Shown here piece after piece: positions 1 through 5,590 of a stretch of DNA of 6,838 bases. The stretch lies in the NCBI GenBank assembly GCA_023460055.1, contig JAEWRJ010000119.1:1-6838 (forward strand), in the 5' to 3' direction. Each line of letters starts with the position of its first letter. The stretch's first letter is position 1. This stretch comes from Bacillota bacterium. GTDB lineage: Bacteria > Bacillota > Clostridia > Christensenellales > Aristaeellaceae. Made by a program: the position numbers and the translations under genes. The notes beneath the pieces were generated by a model. That model did not search any database and was not told where the DNA came from. It saw only the letters and a list, made by a program, of their open reading frames with translations.

Positions 1-208
1 GGGCGTAGCCCTGCCGGCCATGAGCAGCGCGCTGTCTTACTGGGACGGTCTGCGCAGCCCTCGCAGCGGCGCGAACCTTCTGCAGGCGCAGCGCGACTAT
101 TTCGGCGCGCACACCTATGAGCGCGTAGACAAGGAGCGCGGTCAATTCTTCCACACCAACTGGACAGGTGAGGGCGGAACTACGGCCGCTGGCGTCTACA
201 ATGCCTGA
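1..208 (+). CDS. gnd: 6-phosphogluconate dehydrogenase, decarboxylating (C-terminal part)
   Basis: Partial gene cut by the window start. It reads in frame from base 2 to a TGA at 206-208, leaving the last 68 residues. The enzyme is cytosolic and oxidatively decarboxylates 6-phosphogluconate to ribulose 5-phosphate, normally with NADP, in the pentose phosphate pathway. The stretch QAQRDYFGAHTYERVD is the family's C-terminal signature. Its Arg and His six residues apart match the pair that reaches across the dimer to bind the substrate phosphate. The tail FFHTNWTGEGG followed by a terminal VYNA belongs to the long-tailed form of the family, also seen in animal enzymes, rather than the shorter E. 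coli tail. The stop codon lies inside the start region of the next gene, so the two are probably co-transcribed and translationally coupled. Family assignment is secure. Cofactor preference cannot be judged because the Rossmann domain is outside the window. Confidence 0.95.
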   Translation, partial: GVALPAMSSALSYWDGLRSPRSGANLLQAQRDYFGAHTYERVDKERGQFFHTNWTGEGGTTAAGVYNA

Positions 209-1496
209 GGAACTGCTGATCCCCCAGACGCTGATCGCCGCGACAGAGGACGGCCTGGTCAGGGAAGCCATCCTGAATGCCCTCACCCGCAGCCTGACCC
301 CGATGCTTGGGAAGCTCAATAAAGTGCTGCTGGTGCCGCCGGATTTCACCCGTTTCCATTCCAACGCCGGACTGATCACCAGCCTGCTCTATGAGATACT
401 GAGCCCTGATTGCGCGGTAGATGTGCTGCCGGCCCTGGGCACGCATGTCAGGATGAGCCAAAGCGAATGGGACGCGATGTACGCCCCCATCCCCTTTGAT
501 CGGATGATCGCGCACAACTGGCGTACTGATGTTGTTTTGCTGGGCGAGGTGCCGGGCAGCTTTGTGGAGCAGGTATCAGAAGGCCGGGTGAAGGAGGCCA
601 TCCCGGTGGAACTCAACCGGCGCCTTCTGGACCCCGAATATGACCTGATCCTCTCCATCGGCCAGGTGGTGCCCCACGAAGTGGTCGGTATGGCCAACCA
701 AGCCAAGAACCTGTTTGTGGGCTGCGGCGGCTCCGGGATGATCAGCGCGTCCCACATGCTGGGCGCTTTCTATGGCATGGAACGCATCATGGGCCGCGCG
801 GATACGCCCGTTCGTGCTGTGTTTGACTACGCGGCGGAGCGCTTCATAGCGAACCTCCCCCTCAGCTATATCCTGACGGTGACAGACGCGCCGCAAGGAG
901 AAATCCGCACCCACGGCCTATTTATCGGACGCGGTCGCGAGTACTTCGAGCAGGCGGCTGAGCTGGCCGCGCGCGTCAACATGAACCTGCTGGACAGATC
1001 GATCAGGAAGGCAGTGGTCTATCTGGATGAACAGGAGTTTAAATCCACCTGGCTGGGCAACAAGGCCATCTACCGAACCCGCATGGCCATGGCCGATGGA
1101 GGCGAGCTGATCATCCTGGCCCCCGGCGTTGAGAAGTTCGGCGAAGATGATCAGGTGGACCGCCTGATCCGAGCATTCGGCTACCGGGGCAGGGAGTATG
1201 TACTTGACATGATCAAGCGCGTGCCTGATCTGGCCCAAAACCTTTCCGCCGCGGCGCATCTGATCCACGGCAGCAGCGATGGCCGCTTCAGCGTGACCTA
1301 CTGCGCGCAGCGCCTCAGCCGGCAGGAAGTGGAAGGAGTGGGTTATGAGTACCTGCCTTATCAGGACGCTGTCAGGCGGTATTCCCCGGATACCCTGCAA
1401 GCAGGCTGGAATCTGATGGATGACGGCGAGGAGATATTTTATGTCCCCAACCCCGCCCTTGGCCTGTGGGCCGAAAAGCGAAAGTTTGAAGTGTAA
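201..1496 (+). CDS. LarA-family nickel-pincer racemase/epimerase, possibly acting on a sugar acid
   Basis: 431-residue cytosolic protein of the LarA superfamily (DUF2088 N-terminal domain plus C-terminal domain), close to the usual length of about 425. LarA enzymes use a nickel-pincer nucleotide covalently bound to Lys to invert 2-hydroxy acids by hydride transfer. Visible motifs: DFTR at 49-52 (Arg51, substrate Arg), GTHVR at 80-84 (His82, catalytic), PHEVVGMANQAKN at 158-170 (His159 and cofactor Lys169), ASHM at 183-186 (His185, Ni ligand) and GNKAIYR at 286-292 (Lys288). The His159-Lys169-His185 spacing of 10 and 16 equals His174-Lys184-His200 of lactate racemase. The start is uncertain. 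ATG 201 overlaps the gnd stop by 8 bases and has no Shine-Dalgarno of its own, which suggests coupled reinitiation. An in-frame GTG at 168 would add 11 residues and has no better site. No larB, larC or larE cofactor genes lie in this window. Substrate is inferred only: the gnd neighbour favours gluconate/mannonate 2-epimerisation over lactate racemisation. Confidence 0.85.
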   Translation: MPEELLIPQTLIAATEDGLVREAILNALTRSLTPMLGKLNKVLLVPPDFTRFHSNAGLITSLLYEILSPDCAVDVLPALGTHVRMSQSEWDAMYAPIPFDRMIAHNWRTDVVLLGEVPGSFVEQVSEGRVKEAIPVELNRRLLDPEYDLILSIGQVVPHEVVGMANQAKNLFVGCGGSGMISASHMLGAFYGMERIMGRADTPVRAVFDYAAERFIANLPLSYILTVTDAPQGEIRTHGLFIGRGREYFEQAAELAARVNMNLLDRSIRKAVVYLDEQEFKSTWLGNKAIYRTRMAMADGGELIILAPGVEKFGEDDQVDRLIRAFGYRGREYVLDMIKRVPDLAQNLSAAAHLIHGSSDGRFSVTYCAQRLSRQEVEGVGYEYLPYQDAVRRYSPDTLQAGWNLMDDGEEIFYVPNPALGLWAEKRKFEV

Positions 1497-1542
1497 GCGA
1501 TTGAAAAAAACGCAAAACGTTAATATTCTCTCATGCTTATGC

Positions 1543-1571
1543 TTGAAACAAAAGGGATAAAGAGGTATAAT
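1543..1571 (+). promoter_or_regulatory. Sigma-A promoter of gap
   Basis: TTGAAA (1543-1548) and a perfect TATAAT (1566-1571) are separated by exactly 17 bases. Transcription would start near 1578, giving a leader of roughly 45 nt before the gap ATG. This is the best promoter in the window and fits a highly expressed glycolytic gene. The -35 overlaps a small tandem ATGCTTATGCTT (1533-1544) of unknown meaning. I saw no convincing operator next to it. Confidence 0.88.
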
Positions 1572-1624
1572 ATAAAAGGGTGCGTGTGTGCCCTGTATCG
1601 AGCAATTCTTAAGGAGGAGACCAA

Positions 1625-2650
1625 ATGACAAAGGTTGGTATTAACGGTTTTGGACGCATCGGGCGTCTTGTTCTGCGCGCGACGCTTGAAAACTTTAATG
1701 ACGTCGAAGTCGTCGCCATCAACGATCCCTTCATCAGCGTCGATTATATGGCCTACATGCTGCGCTATGACACGGTGCATGGCCAGTACAAGGGCGACAT
1801 CAGCTATGACGAGGCTGCCGGCACCCTGATCGTTAATGGCAAAGCCATCAAGGCCTATGCCTGCATGAAGCCCGAAGAGATCCCGTGGGCTGAGGCCGGC
1901 GCAGAGTATGTTGTCGAGTCCACCGGTGTGTTCACTGACACCCCCGGCGCTTCCGCCCACTTCAAGGGCGGCGCCAAGAAGGTCGTCATTTCAGCGCCCG
2001 CCAAGGACAAAGAGACCCCTATGTTCGTCATGGGTGTCAACCATCAGAAGTACACCAAGGACATGAACGTCGTCTCCAACGCCTCCTGCACCACCAACTG
2101 CCTGGCCCCCCTGGCCAAGGTCATCCATGACAAGTACGGCATTACCGATGGCCTGATGACCACCGTGCATGCCACCACCGCCACCCAGAAGACGGTTGAC
2201 GGTCCCTCCAAGAAGGACTGGCGCGGCGGACGCGGCGCGGCCTTCAACATCATCCCCTCCTCCACCGGCGCTGCCAAGGCTGTCGGCGTAGTAATCCCCG
2301 AGCTGAAGGGCAAGCTGACCGGCATGTCCTTCCGCGTGCCCACGGCGGACGTTTCGGTCGTTGACCTGACCGTCAACCTGGCCAAGCCCACCACCTATGA
2401 AGACATCAAAGCCACCATGAAGGCTGCCAGCGAGAGCGCCGAGTGGAAGGGCATCATCGGCTACACCGAGGAAGCCGTTGTTTCCAGCGACTTTATCCAC
2501 GATGAGCGCACCTCCGTGTTCGATGCCGGCGCCGGCATTATGCTGACTGACAAGTTCGTCAAGCTGGTCGCCTGGTACGATAACGAGTGGGGCTATTCCT
2601 GCAAGGTCGTCGAGCTGATCCGCCACATGGCGAAGGTTGACGCGAAGTAA
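1625..2650 (+). CDS. gap: Glyceraldehyde-3-phosphate dehydrogenase, type I, probably NAD-dependent
   Basis: 341-residue glycolytic enzyme converting glyceraldehyde 3-phosphate, phosphate and NAD to 1,3-bisphosphoglycerate in the cytosol. The family is usually about 335 residues. The Rossmann start VGINGFGRIGR is at 4-14. Asp34 in AINDPF is the residue that normally binds the adenosine ribose and favours NAD over NADP. The catalytic block SNASCTTNC spans 151-159 with nucleophile Cys155, and His182 in TTVHATT is the general base. SFRVPT (235-240) holds the phosphate-binding Arg237, and WYDNEWGYS is at 317-325. The start is fixed by AAGGAGG at 1611-1617, 7 bases before the ATG. The gene has its own strong promoter and an immediate terminator, so it appears monocistronic. 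No pgk or tpi follows, unlike the common clostridial gap-pgk-tpi order. Confidence 0.98.
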   Translation: MTKVGINGFGRIGRLVLRATLENFNDVEVVAINDPFISVDYMAYMLRYDTVHGQYKGDISYDEAAGTLIVNGKAIKAYACMKPEEIPWAEAGAEYVVESTGVFTDTPGASAHFKGGAKKVVISAPAKDKETPMFVMGVNHQKYTKDMNVVSNASCTTNCLAPLAKVIHDKYGITDGLMTTVHATTATQKTVDGPSKKDWRGGRGAAFNIIPSSTGAAKAVGVVIPELKGKLTGMSFRVPTADVSVVDLTVNLAKPTTYEDIKATMKAASESAEWKGIIGYTEEAVVSSDFIHDERTSVFDAGAGIMLTDKFVKLVAWYDNEWGYSCKVVELIRHMAKVDAK

Positions 2651-2669
2651 GATTTCTCCGTGAGTATTA

Positions 2670-2703
2670 AGAGGCGAGGGCAGCTGCCCTCGCCTCTTTT
2701 TTT
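2670..2703 (+). terminator. Intrinsic terminator of gap
   Basis: AGAGGCGAGGGCAG (2670-2683) is followed directly by its exact reverse complement (2684-2697) and a run of T (2697-2703). The RNA hairpin would have about 12 GC-rich base pairs, a loop of roughly 4 nt and a U tract. It begins 20 bases after the gap stop. In the opposite direction the hairpin would be followed by only two T, so it may act weakly for the convergent carboxypeptidase gene, which ends at 2721. Confidence 0.93.
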
Positions 2704-2720
2704 AATCCTTTAAATGCAAT

Positions 2721-4220
2721 TTACAGGCTGTACAGCCCGCTGTACTTTTCTTTAAGGTAGCTGATGTAGTATCCCGCGTCAAATGCCTGCCCTGTCGCGG
2801 AAACGATCAGGTCACGCGGCCTCATCATGCCGCCGTGGCGGTGGATTTTTTCCCCCAGCCAGGCATTGATAGGCGCGAAATCTCCCGCGCGAAGAGCAGC
2901 CTCGATATCCACATCTTTCGCCATGGCGGCATAGATCTGAGCGGAATATGCAGAGCCGATAGAGTAGCTGGGGAAATAGCCGAACATACCACCCGACCAG
3001 TGCACATCCTGCAGCACGCCTTCGCTGTCATTTTGAGGCTCCACGCCCAGGTACTCTTTGTAGAGGGCTTTCCAGGCGCCGGGCAGGTCGCTCACCTGCA
3101 GGGAACCTTCGAACAGCGCCTTCTCCAGCTCATAACGCACCATGATGTGCATGGAATAGGTGAGTTCGTCCGATTCCGTGCGGATCAGGCTGGGCCTGGA
3201 TACATTCAACGCCTTGTGCAGCCGCGAGACCTCAACGCCCTTGAAGGTATCGGGAAATATGTCTGTCATTACAGGCAGCAAGGCCTGGGCAAAGGGCAGG
3301 CTGCGGCCCAGCATGTTCTCATACAGGCGTGACTGGCTTTCATGAATGCCCATCGATACCCCGCCTGCCAGGCAGCCGTACTGCAGTTCATCCGCGATGC
3401 CCAGCTCATACAGGCCATGCCCTGCCTCATGGATGACGCTGTAGAGCGAGGAGAGCAGATTGTCCTCATGATAGTGCGTGGTGATGCGCACATCCTTATT
3501 GTTAAAGTTGGTGGTGAAGGGATGTTCGCTCTGGCCCAGCACACAGCGCTCGGTGTCCACCTTCATCATGGCCATGACGCGCTTTGCCAGCTTCTCCTGC
3601 AAAGCGGCAGGATATGTCCCCTTCAGCCAGCCGGTATCCGGCTGCCCGGCTTCGCCGATGGCGCGCACAAGGGGCACAAGCTCACGGCGAAGGCGGCCGA
3701 AGTATTCATCCAGGTAGCTTTGATCGATGCCCGGCTCAAAATCATCCAACATCACGTCATAAGGCTTCTTAGCGCTGTCCCGGTAGCCGGCAAAACGCCT
3801 TCCGGTCGCGACCAGATCTTCCAGGCAGGGGCGGAAGGAGTGGAAACTATTGTTCACTTTGGCGTCATGCCACACGGCGGTCGCCTTATTGACCAGCTTG
3901 GTGTAGGCCACTACCTCCTCCATCGGAATGCAGGTGGTGTTCTTATACTCGCGGCGGATTTCCTCCGCCTCGCGCCTGGACTGGGGGTCCAGCTCGGCGC
4001 TGCGCTCATGCAGCGCCTCCAGCAGGTCGCGCACCCGGTCATTTATGAGCAGCTCATAGCTCATCCGGGACAGGGCGCCCATCGTATCTCCCCTGCCCTC
4101 GTCAGACAGGCGGGGAGCGGTGGTTTCCGAATCATAGCTGAGCACGCCCAGCGCGTGCTTGAATACATGCAGCTTGCGCTGCAGGTCTTTCAGGTCTTCT
4201 ATCAATGCTTTTATATCCAT
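2721..4220 (-). CDS. M32-family metallocarboxypeptidase (thermostable carboxypeptidase Taq type)
   Basis: 499-residue zinc carboxypeptidase that removes C-terminal amino acids with broad specificity. The length matches the family norm of about 500. There is no signal peptide or membrane segment, so it should act in the cytosol, probably in peptide turnover. Motifs in order: DVRITT at 243-248 (the M32 DxRxT motif), HEAGH at 264-268 (zinc ligands His264 and His268, catalytic Glu265), and IHESQSR at 292-298 with third zinc ligand Glu294. The 29-residue gap from Glu265 to Glu294 equals that in the Pyrococcus enzyme. TESDELTYSMHI (348-359) and DVHWSGGMFGYFPSYSIG (405-422) are further family blocks. 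The start is ATG at 4220, five bases after AAGGAGG (4226-4232). The in-frame GTG at 4223 lies only two bases from it and is unlikely. It is convergent with gap and divergent from the HAD gene, with its own extended -10 promoter. All key residues are intact. Confidence 0.96.
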   Translation of the reverse strand: MDIKALIEDLKDLQRKLHVFKHALGVLSYDSETTAPRLSDEGRGDTMGALSRMSYELLINDRVRDLLEALHERSAELDPQSRREAEEIRREYKNTTCIPMEEVVAYTKLVNKATAVWHDAKVNNSFHSFRPCLEDLVATGRRFAGYRDSAKKPYDVMLDDFEPGIDQSYLDEYFGRLRRELVPLVRAIGEAGQPDTGWLKGTYPAALQEKLAKRVMAMMKVDTERCVLGQSEHPFTTNFNNKDVRITTHYHEDNLLSSLYSVIHEAGHGLYELGIADELQYGCLAGGVSMGIHESQSRLYENMLGRSLPFAQALLPVMTDIFPDTFKGVEVSRLHKALNVSRPSLIRTESDELTYSMHIMVRYELEKALFEGSLQVSDLPGAWKALYKEYLGVEPQNDSEGVLQDVHWSGGMFGYFPSYSIGSAYSAQIYAAMAKDVDIEAALRAGDFAPINAWLGEKIHRHGGMMRPRDLIVSATGQAFDAGYYISYLKEKYSGLYSL

Positions 4221-4225
4221 CACAG

Positions 4226-4232
4226 CCTCCTT
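4226..4232 (-). promoter_or_regulatory. Ribosome-binding site of the M32 carboxypeptidase
   Basis: AAGGAGG on the minus strand, five bases before ATG 4220. The alternative GTG at 4223 would have only two bases of spacing, so this site decides in favour of the ATG. Confidence 0.85.
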
Positions 4233-4242
4233 TTATACAGCG

Positions 4243-4251
4243 ATTATAGCA
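4243..4251 (-). promoter_or_regulatory. Extended -10 promoter of the M32 carboxypeptidase
   Basis: The minus strand reads TGCTATAAT, a perfect TATAAT (4248-4243) with a TGn extension. No good -35 lies 16-18 bases upstream, which is typical of extended -10 promoters. The start would fall near 4236, giving a very short leader of about 15 nt that barely includes the ribosome-binding site. Confidence 0.75.
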
Positions 4252-4266
4252 CGCAGAGCGCCAATC

Positions 4267-4275
4267 TGGTACAAT
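4267..4275 (+). promoter_or_regulatory. Probable extended -10 promoter of the HAD phosphatase
   Basis: TGGTACAAT is a TGn extension plus TACAAT, one base from consensus. There is no recognisable -35. The start would be near 4282, leaving a leader of about 27 nt before TTG 4309. It lies back to back with the carboxypeptidase promoter, their -10 boxes 21 bases apart, so polymerases would compete for the site. Confidence 0.55.
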
Positions 4276-4308
4276 GCGGACATAAATCTGGAAAGGAAAC
4301 GCGTTATT

Positions 4309-4950
4309 TTGTCTAAACCGCTTGCTATATTTGACTTTGATGGCACCATGATCAGCGGAGACAGCATCATCCGCTATACAGCCTATGCCATGCGACGCAG
4401 GTATGAGCCCTGGCGCAAGATCATCCCGCGGCTGTGGCAGGGTCTCAAGGCTGTCTGCGGGCTGATGAGCGCAACGGAAGGCAAAAGCCTCGCGCTATCA
4501 TTTTTAGCCCGGATGAGCCGGGAAGAGCAAAGCGAGTTCAACCGCGCGTTTTGCCGCGATATCCTGATGCCGCGAGTCTTTCCCAAAGCACTGGAACGTA
4601 TGGAAGCGCACCGGCGGGAAGGACTTTATATTCTATTGGTATCGGCTTCGCCCGATGCGTATATCAGCCATCTCAAAGACTTCCTGCCGGTCGATGCCAT
4701 CATGGCTTCTCCCACAGATGAGCGGGGGCAGGTATCCTCTTCCACCAGGGGCGAGGAGAAGGCAAGGCGGGTGCGGGAATGGGCCGCTCAGCAGAATACC
4801 GAGATTGATTGGGCGGGCAGCTTTTCCTACGGAAACAGCGCAAACGACCTGCCTGTGATGCGTTTGACAGGCCATCCGGTGTGCGTCAACCCCAGCAGCC
4901 GCATGAAAAAGCTGGCACCCGATCTGCCCGCAGAGCAATGGAAGGCTTAA
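4309..4950 (+). CDS. HAD-superfamily subfamily IB phosphatase (SerB-like)
   Basis: 213-residue cytosolic HAD hydrolase of the phosphoserine-phosphatase-like IB group. Motif I is FDFDGT at 8-13 (nucleophile Asp9, acid/base Asp11). Motif II is LLVSASP (109-115) with Ser112, motif III is probably Lys151 in GEEKARR, and motif IV is YGNSANDLPVM (174-184) with metal-binding Asp180. The helical cap lies at roughly 17-90. This group dephosphorylates small molecules such as phosphoserine, but the substrate here cannot be named. The start is probably TTG 4309. No ATG or GTG is suitably placed just before motif I, and AAAGGA at 4292-4297 gives an aligned spacing of about 9 bases. The reading frame stays open further upstream to an ATG at 4159, but that would run antisense into the carboxypeptidase gene and precede the promoter. 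A bidirectional terminator follows the stop after 9 bases. Confidence 0.9.
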   Translation: MSKPLAIFDFDGTMISGDSIIRYTAYAMRRRYEPWRKIIPRLWQGLKAVCGLMSATEGKSLALSFLARMSREEQSEFNRAFCRDILMPRVFPKALERMEAHRREGLYILLVSASPDAYISHLKDFLPVDAIMASPTDERGQVSSSTRGEEKARRVREWAAQQNTEIDWAGSFSYGNSANDLPVMRLTGHPVCVNPSSRMKKLAPDLPAEQWKA

Positions 4951-4959
4951 TGGATGGCA

Positions 4960-5001
4960 CATAAAAAGGCTTTCACTGATAGATGTGAAAGCCTTTTTAT
5001 G
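4960..5001. terminator. Bidirectional intrinsic terminator between the HAD gene and rplS
   Basis: The perfect inverted repeat CATAAAAAGGCTTTCAC (4960-4976) pairs with 4985-5001 as a 17-bp stem around an 8-base loop (4977-4984). The GC-containing core is flanked by an A run on one side and a T run on the other, so it ends in a U tract in both directions. It serves the HAD gene on the plus strand and rplS on the minus strand, whose stops lie 9 and 18 bases away. Confidence 0.95.
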
Positions 5002-5019
5002 CGCTTCGGCCCAATATGA

Positions 5020-5373
5020 TCAGGCGCGGTTGGTTGCTTCTTTGATTTTCGCGGCCTTGCCCTGCAGATCACGCAGGTAGTACAGCTTCGCGCGGCGTAC
5101 CTTGCCCTTGCGGACCACTTCAATGCGGTCTACGCGCGGGGAGTGCAGCGGGAAGGTGCGCTCGACACCGATGCCGTAGGACATGCGGCGAACGGTAAAG
5201 GTCTCGCGGCAGGAGCCGTTGCGCTTGGCGATCACAGTGCCTTCAAAGGCCTGCAGGCGCTCGCGGGTGCCTTCGACAACCTTCACAAACACACGCACGG
5301 TATCGCCGACGCCAAACTCGGGCCTGTCGGTCCGCAGCTGGGCCTGTTCAATCGAACGAATCAATTCACTCAT
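5020..5373 (-). CDS. rplS: 50S ribosomal protein L19 (bL19)
   Basis: 117-residue large-subunit ribosomal protein, the usual length (114-117). bL19 sits at the 30S-50S interface. Family blocks are FGVGDTVRVFVKVVEG (20-35), RLQAFEGTVIAKRNGS (39-54), ETFTVRRMSYGIGVERTFPL (57-76) and the basic tail RRAKLYYLRDLQGKAAKIKE (93-112). The start ATG 5373 is set by AAGGAGG (5381-5387) seven bases upstream. A longer open frame to 5442 has no site of its own and is not used. In most bacteria rplS ends the rpsP-rimM-trmD operon. Here it stands alone with its own promoter and terminator, between a SAP-protein gene and a convergent phosphatase. Its separate leader may carry autoregulation. Confidence 0.98.
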   Translation of the reverse strand: MSELIRSIEQAQLRTDRPEFGVGDTVRVFVKVVEGTRERLQAFEGTVIAKRNGSCRETFTVRRMSYGIGVERTFPLHSPRVDRIEVVRKGKVRRAKLYYLRDLQGKAAKIKEATNRA

Positions 5374-5443
5374 GGGGTTTCCTCCTTCCATCGCAGACGT
5401 TCGTGCCAAGCCATATGCTTGCAGAGGACCGCCCGTTGTCACA
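5374..5443 (-). promoter_or_regulatory. rplS 5' leader, candidate L19 leader element
   Basis: About 70 nt of leader lie between the predicted start of transcription and the rplS ATG. Within it, on the minus strand, TGCAAGC (5423-5417) pairs with GCTT and GCA (5411-5408, 5406-5404) around a 5-nt loop with one bulged G. Separately, TCCTC (5428-5424) is complementary to GAGGA (5384-5380), which overlaps the Shine-Dalgarno and could mask it. L19 leader RNAs upstream of rplS are known in Firmicutes. Whether this sequence belongs to that family is inference from position and pairing only. Confidence 0.4.
5381..5387 (-). promoter_or_regulatory. Ribosome-binding site of rplS
   Basis: AAGGAGG on the minus strand, seven bases before ATG 5373. 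It fixes the start and rules out the longer frame beginning at 5442. Confidence 0.92.
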
Positions 5444-5449
5444 AAGATG

Positions 5450-5479
5450 ATTTTACCACATCACTTTACCATCTGGCAA
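5450..5479 (-). promoter_or_regulatory. Sigma-A promoter of rplS
   Basis: On the minus strand TTGCCA (5479-5474) and TAAAAT (5455-5450) are 18 bases apart. A TGG extension just before the -10 strengthens it. The start would be near 5443. It makes rplS independent of the upstream SAP-protein gene. Confidence 0.75.
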
Positions 5480-5590
5480 GCGTTTTTTCACAGCCCTTGC
5501 CTGCGGGAAGCGAGGGTCATGTATTAACTGCAGTTGATCAAGGCGGTGACAGTTACCAGTCATCAGACCGCGCGATCAAGATGCCTCTAC
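5480..5590. other. Intergenic spacer between the SAP-protein gene and the rplS promoter, with repeats but no clear terminator
   Basis: This 111-base spacer holds no open frame I can support. It contains a direct repeat GATCAAG (5536-5542 and 5574-5580), an imperfect stem of GCGGT (5543-5547) with ACCGC (5567-5571) and inner GAC/GTC, a 10-bp palindrome AACTGCAGTT (5526-5535), and CCCTTGC/GCGAGGG arms (5494-5500 and 5510-5516, one wobble pair). None is followed by a T run on the minus strand, so how transcription of the SAP-protein gene ends is unclear. Confidence 0.4.

Noticed and set aside
168..200. GTG 168 as the start of the LarA-family gene
   Set aside because: It would give a longer overlap with gnd, and no Shine-Dalgarno precedes it. 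ATG 201 with the 8-base overlap fits coupling and the family length better, though the choice is not certain.
1501..1526. A second promoter TTGAAA/TAATAT upstream of gap
   Set aside because: The boxes are only 14 bases apart, too close for sigma-A, and a far better promoter lies just downstream.
918..1631. A 237-codon minus-strand frame over the end of the LarA-family gene and the gap promoter
   Set aside because: It runs antisense through a conserved enzyme and through the gap promoter, with no start signals or homology I recognise.
1991..2626. A 211-codon minus-strand frame inside gap
   Set aside because: Glycine-rich, low-complexity translation typical of an antisense shadow of a highly biased gene.
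3342..4316. A 324-codon open frame on the plus strand, antisense to the M32 carboxypeptidase
   Set aside because: It is a shadow of the GC-rich codon pattern on the opposite strand. It has no ribosome-binding site and no recognisable family, and the minus-strand protein has a full set of M32 motifs.
5374..5442. N-terminal extension of L19 from 5442
   Set aside because: It would start at the transcription start with no ribosome-binding site, and the extension does not look like L19. AAGGAGG sits exactly before ATG 5373.
5494..5516. CCCTTGC/GCGAGGG hairpin as the SAP-gene terminator
   Set aside because: On the minus strand one pair becomes a C-A mismatch, and no T run follows it.
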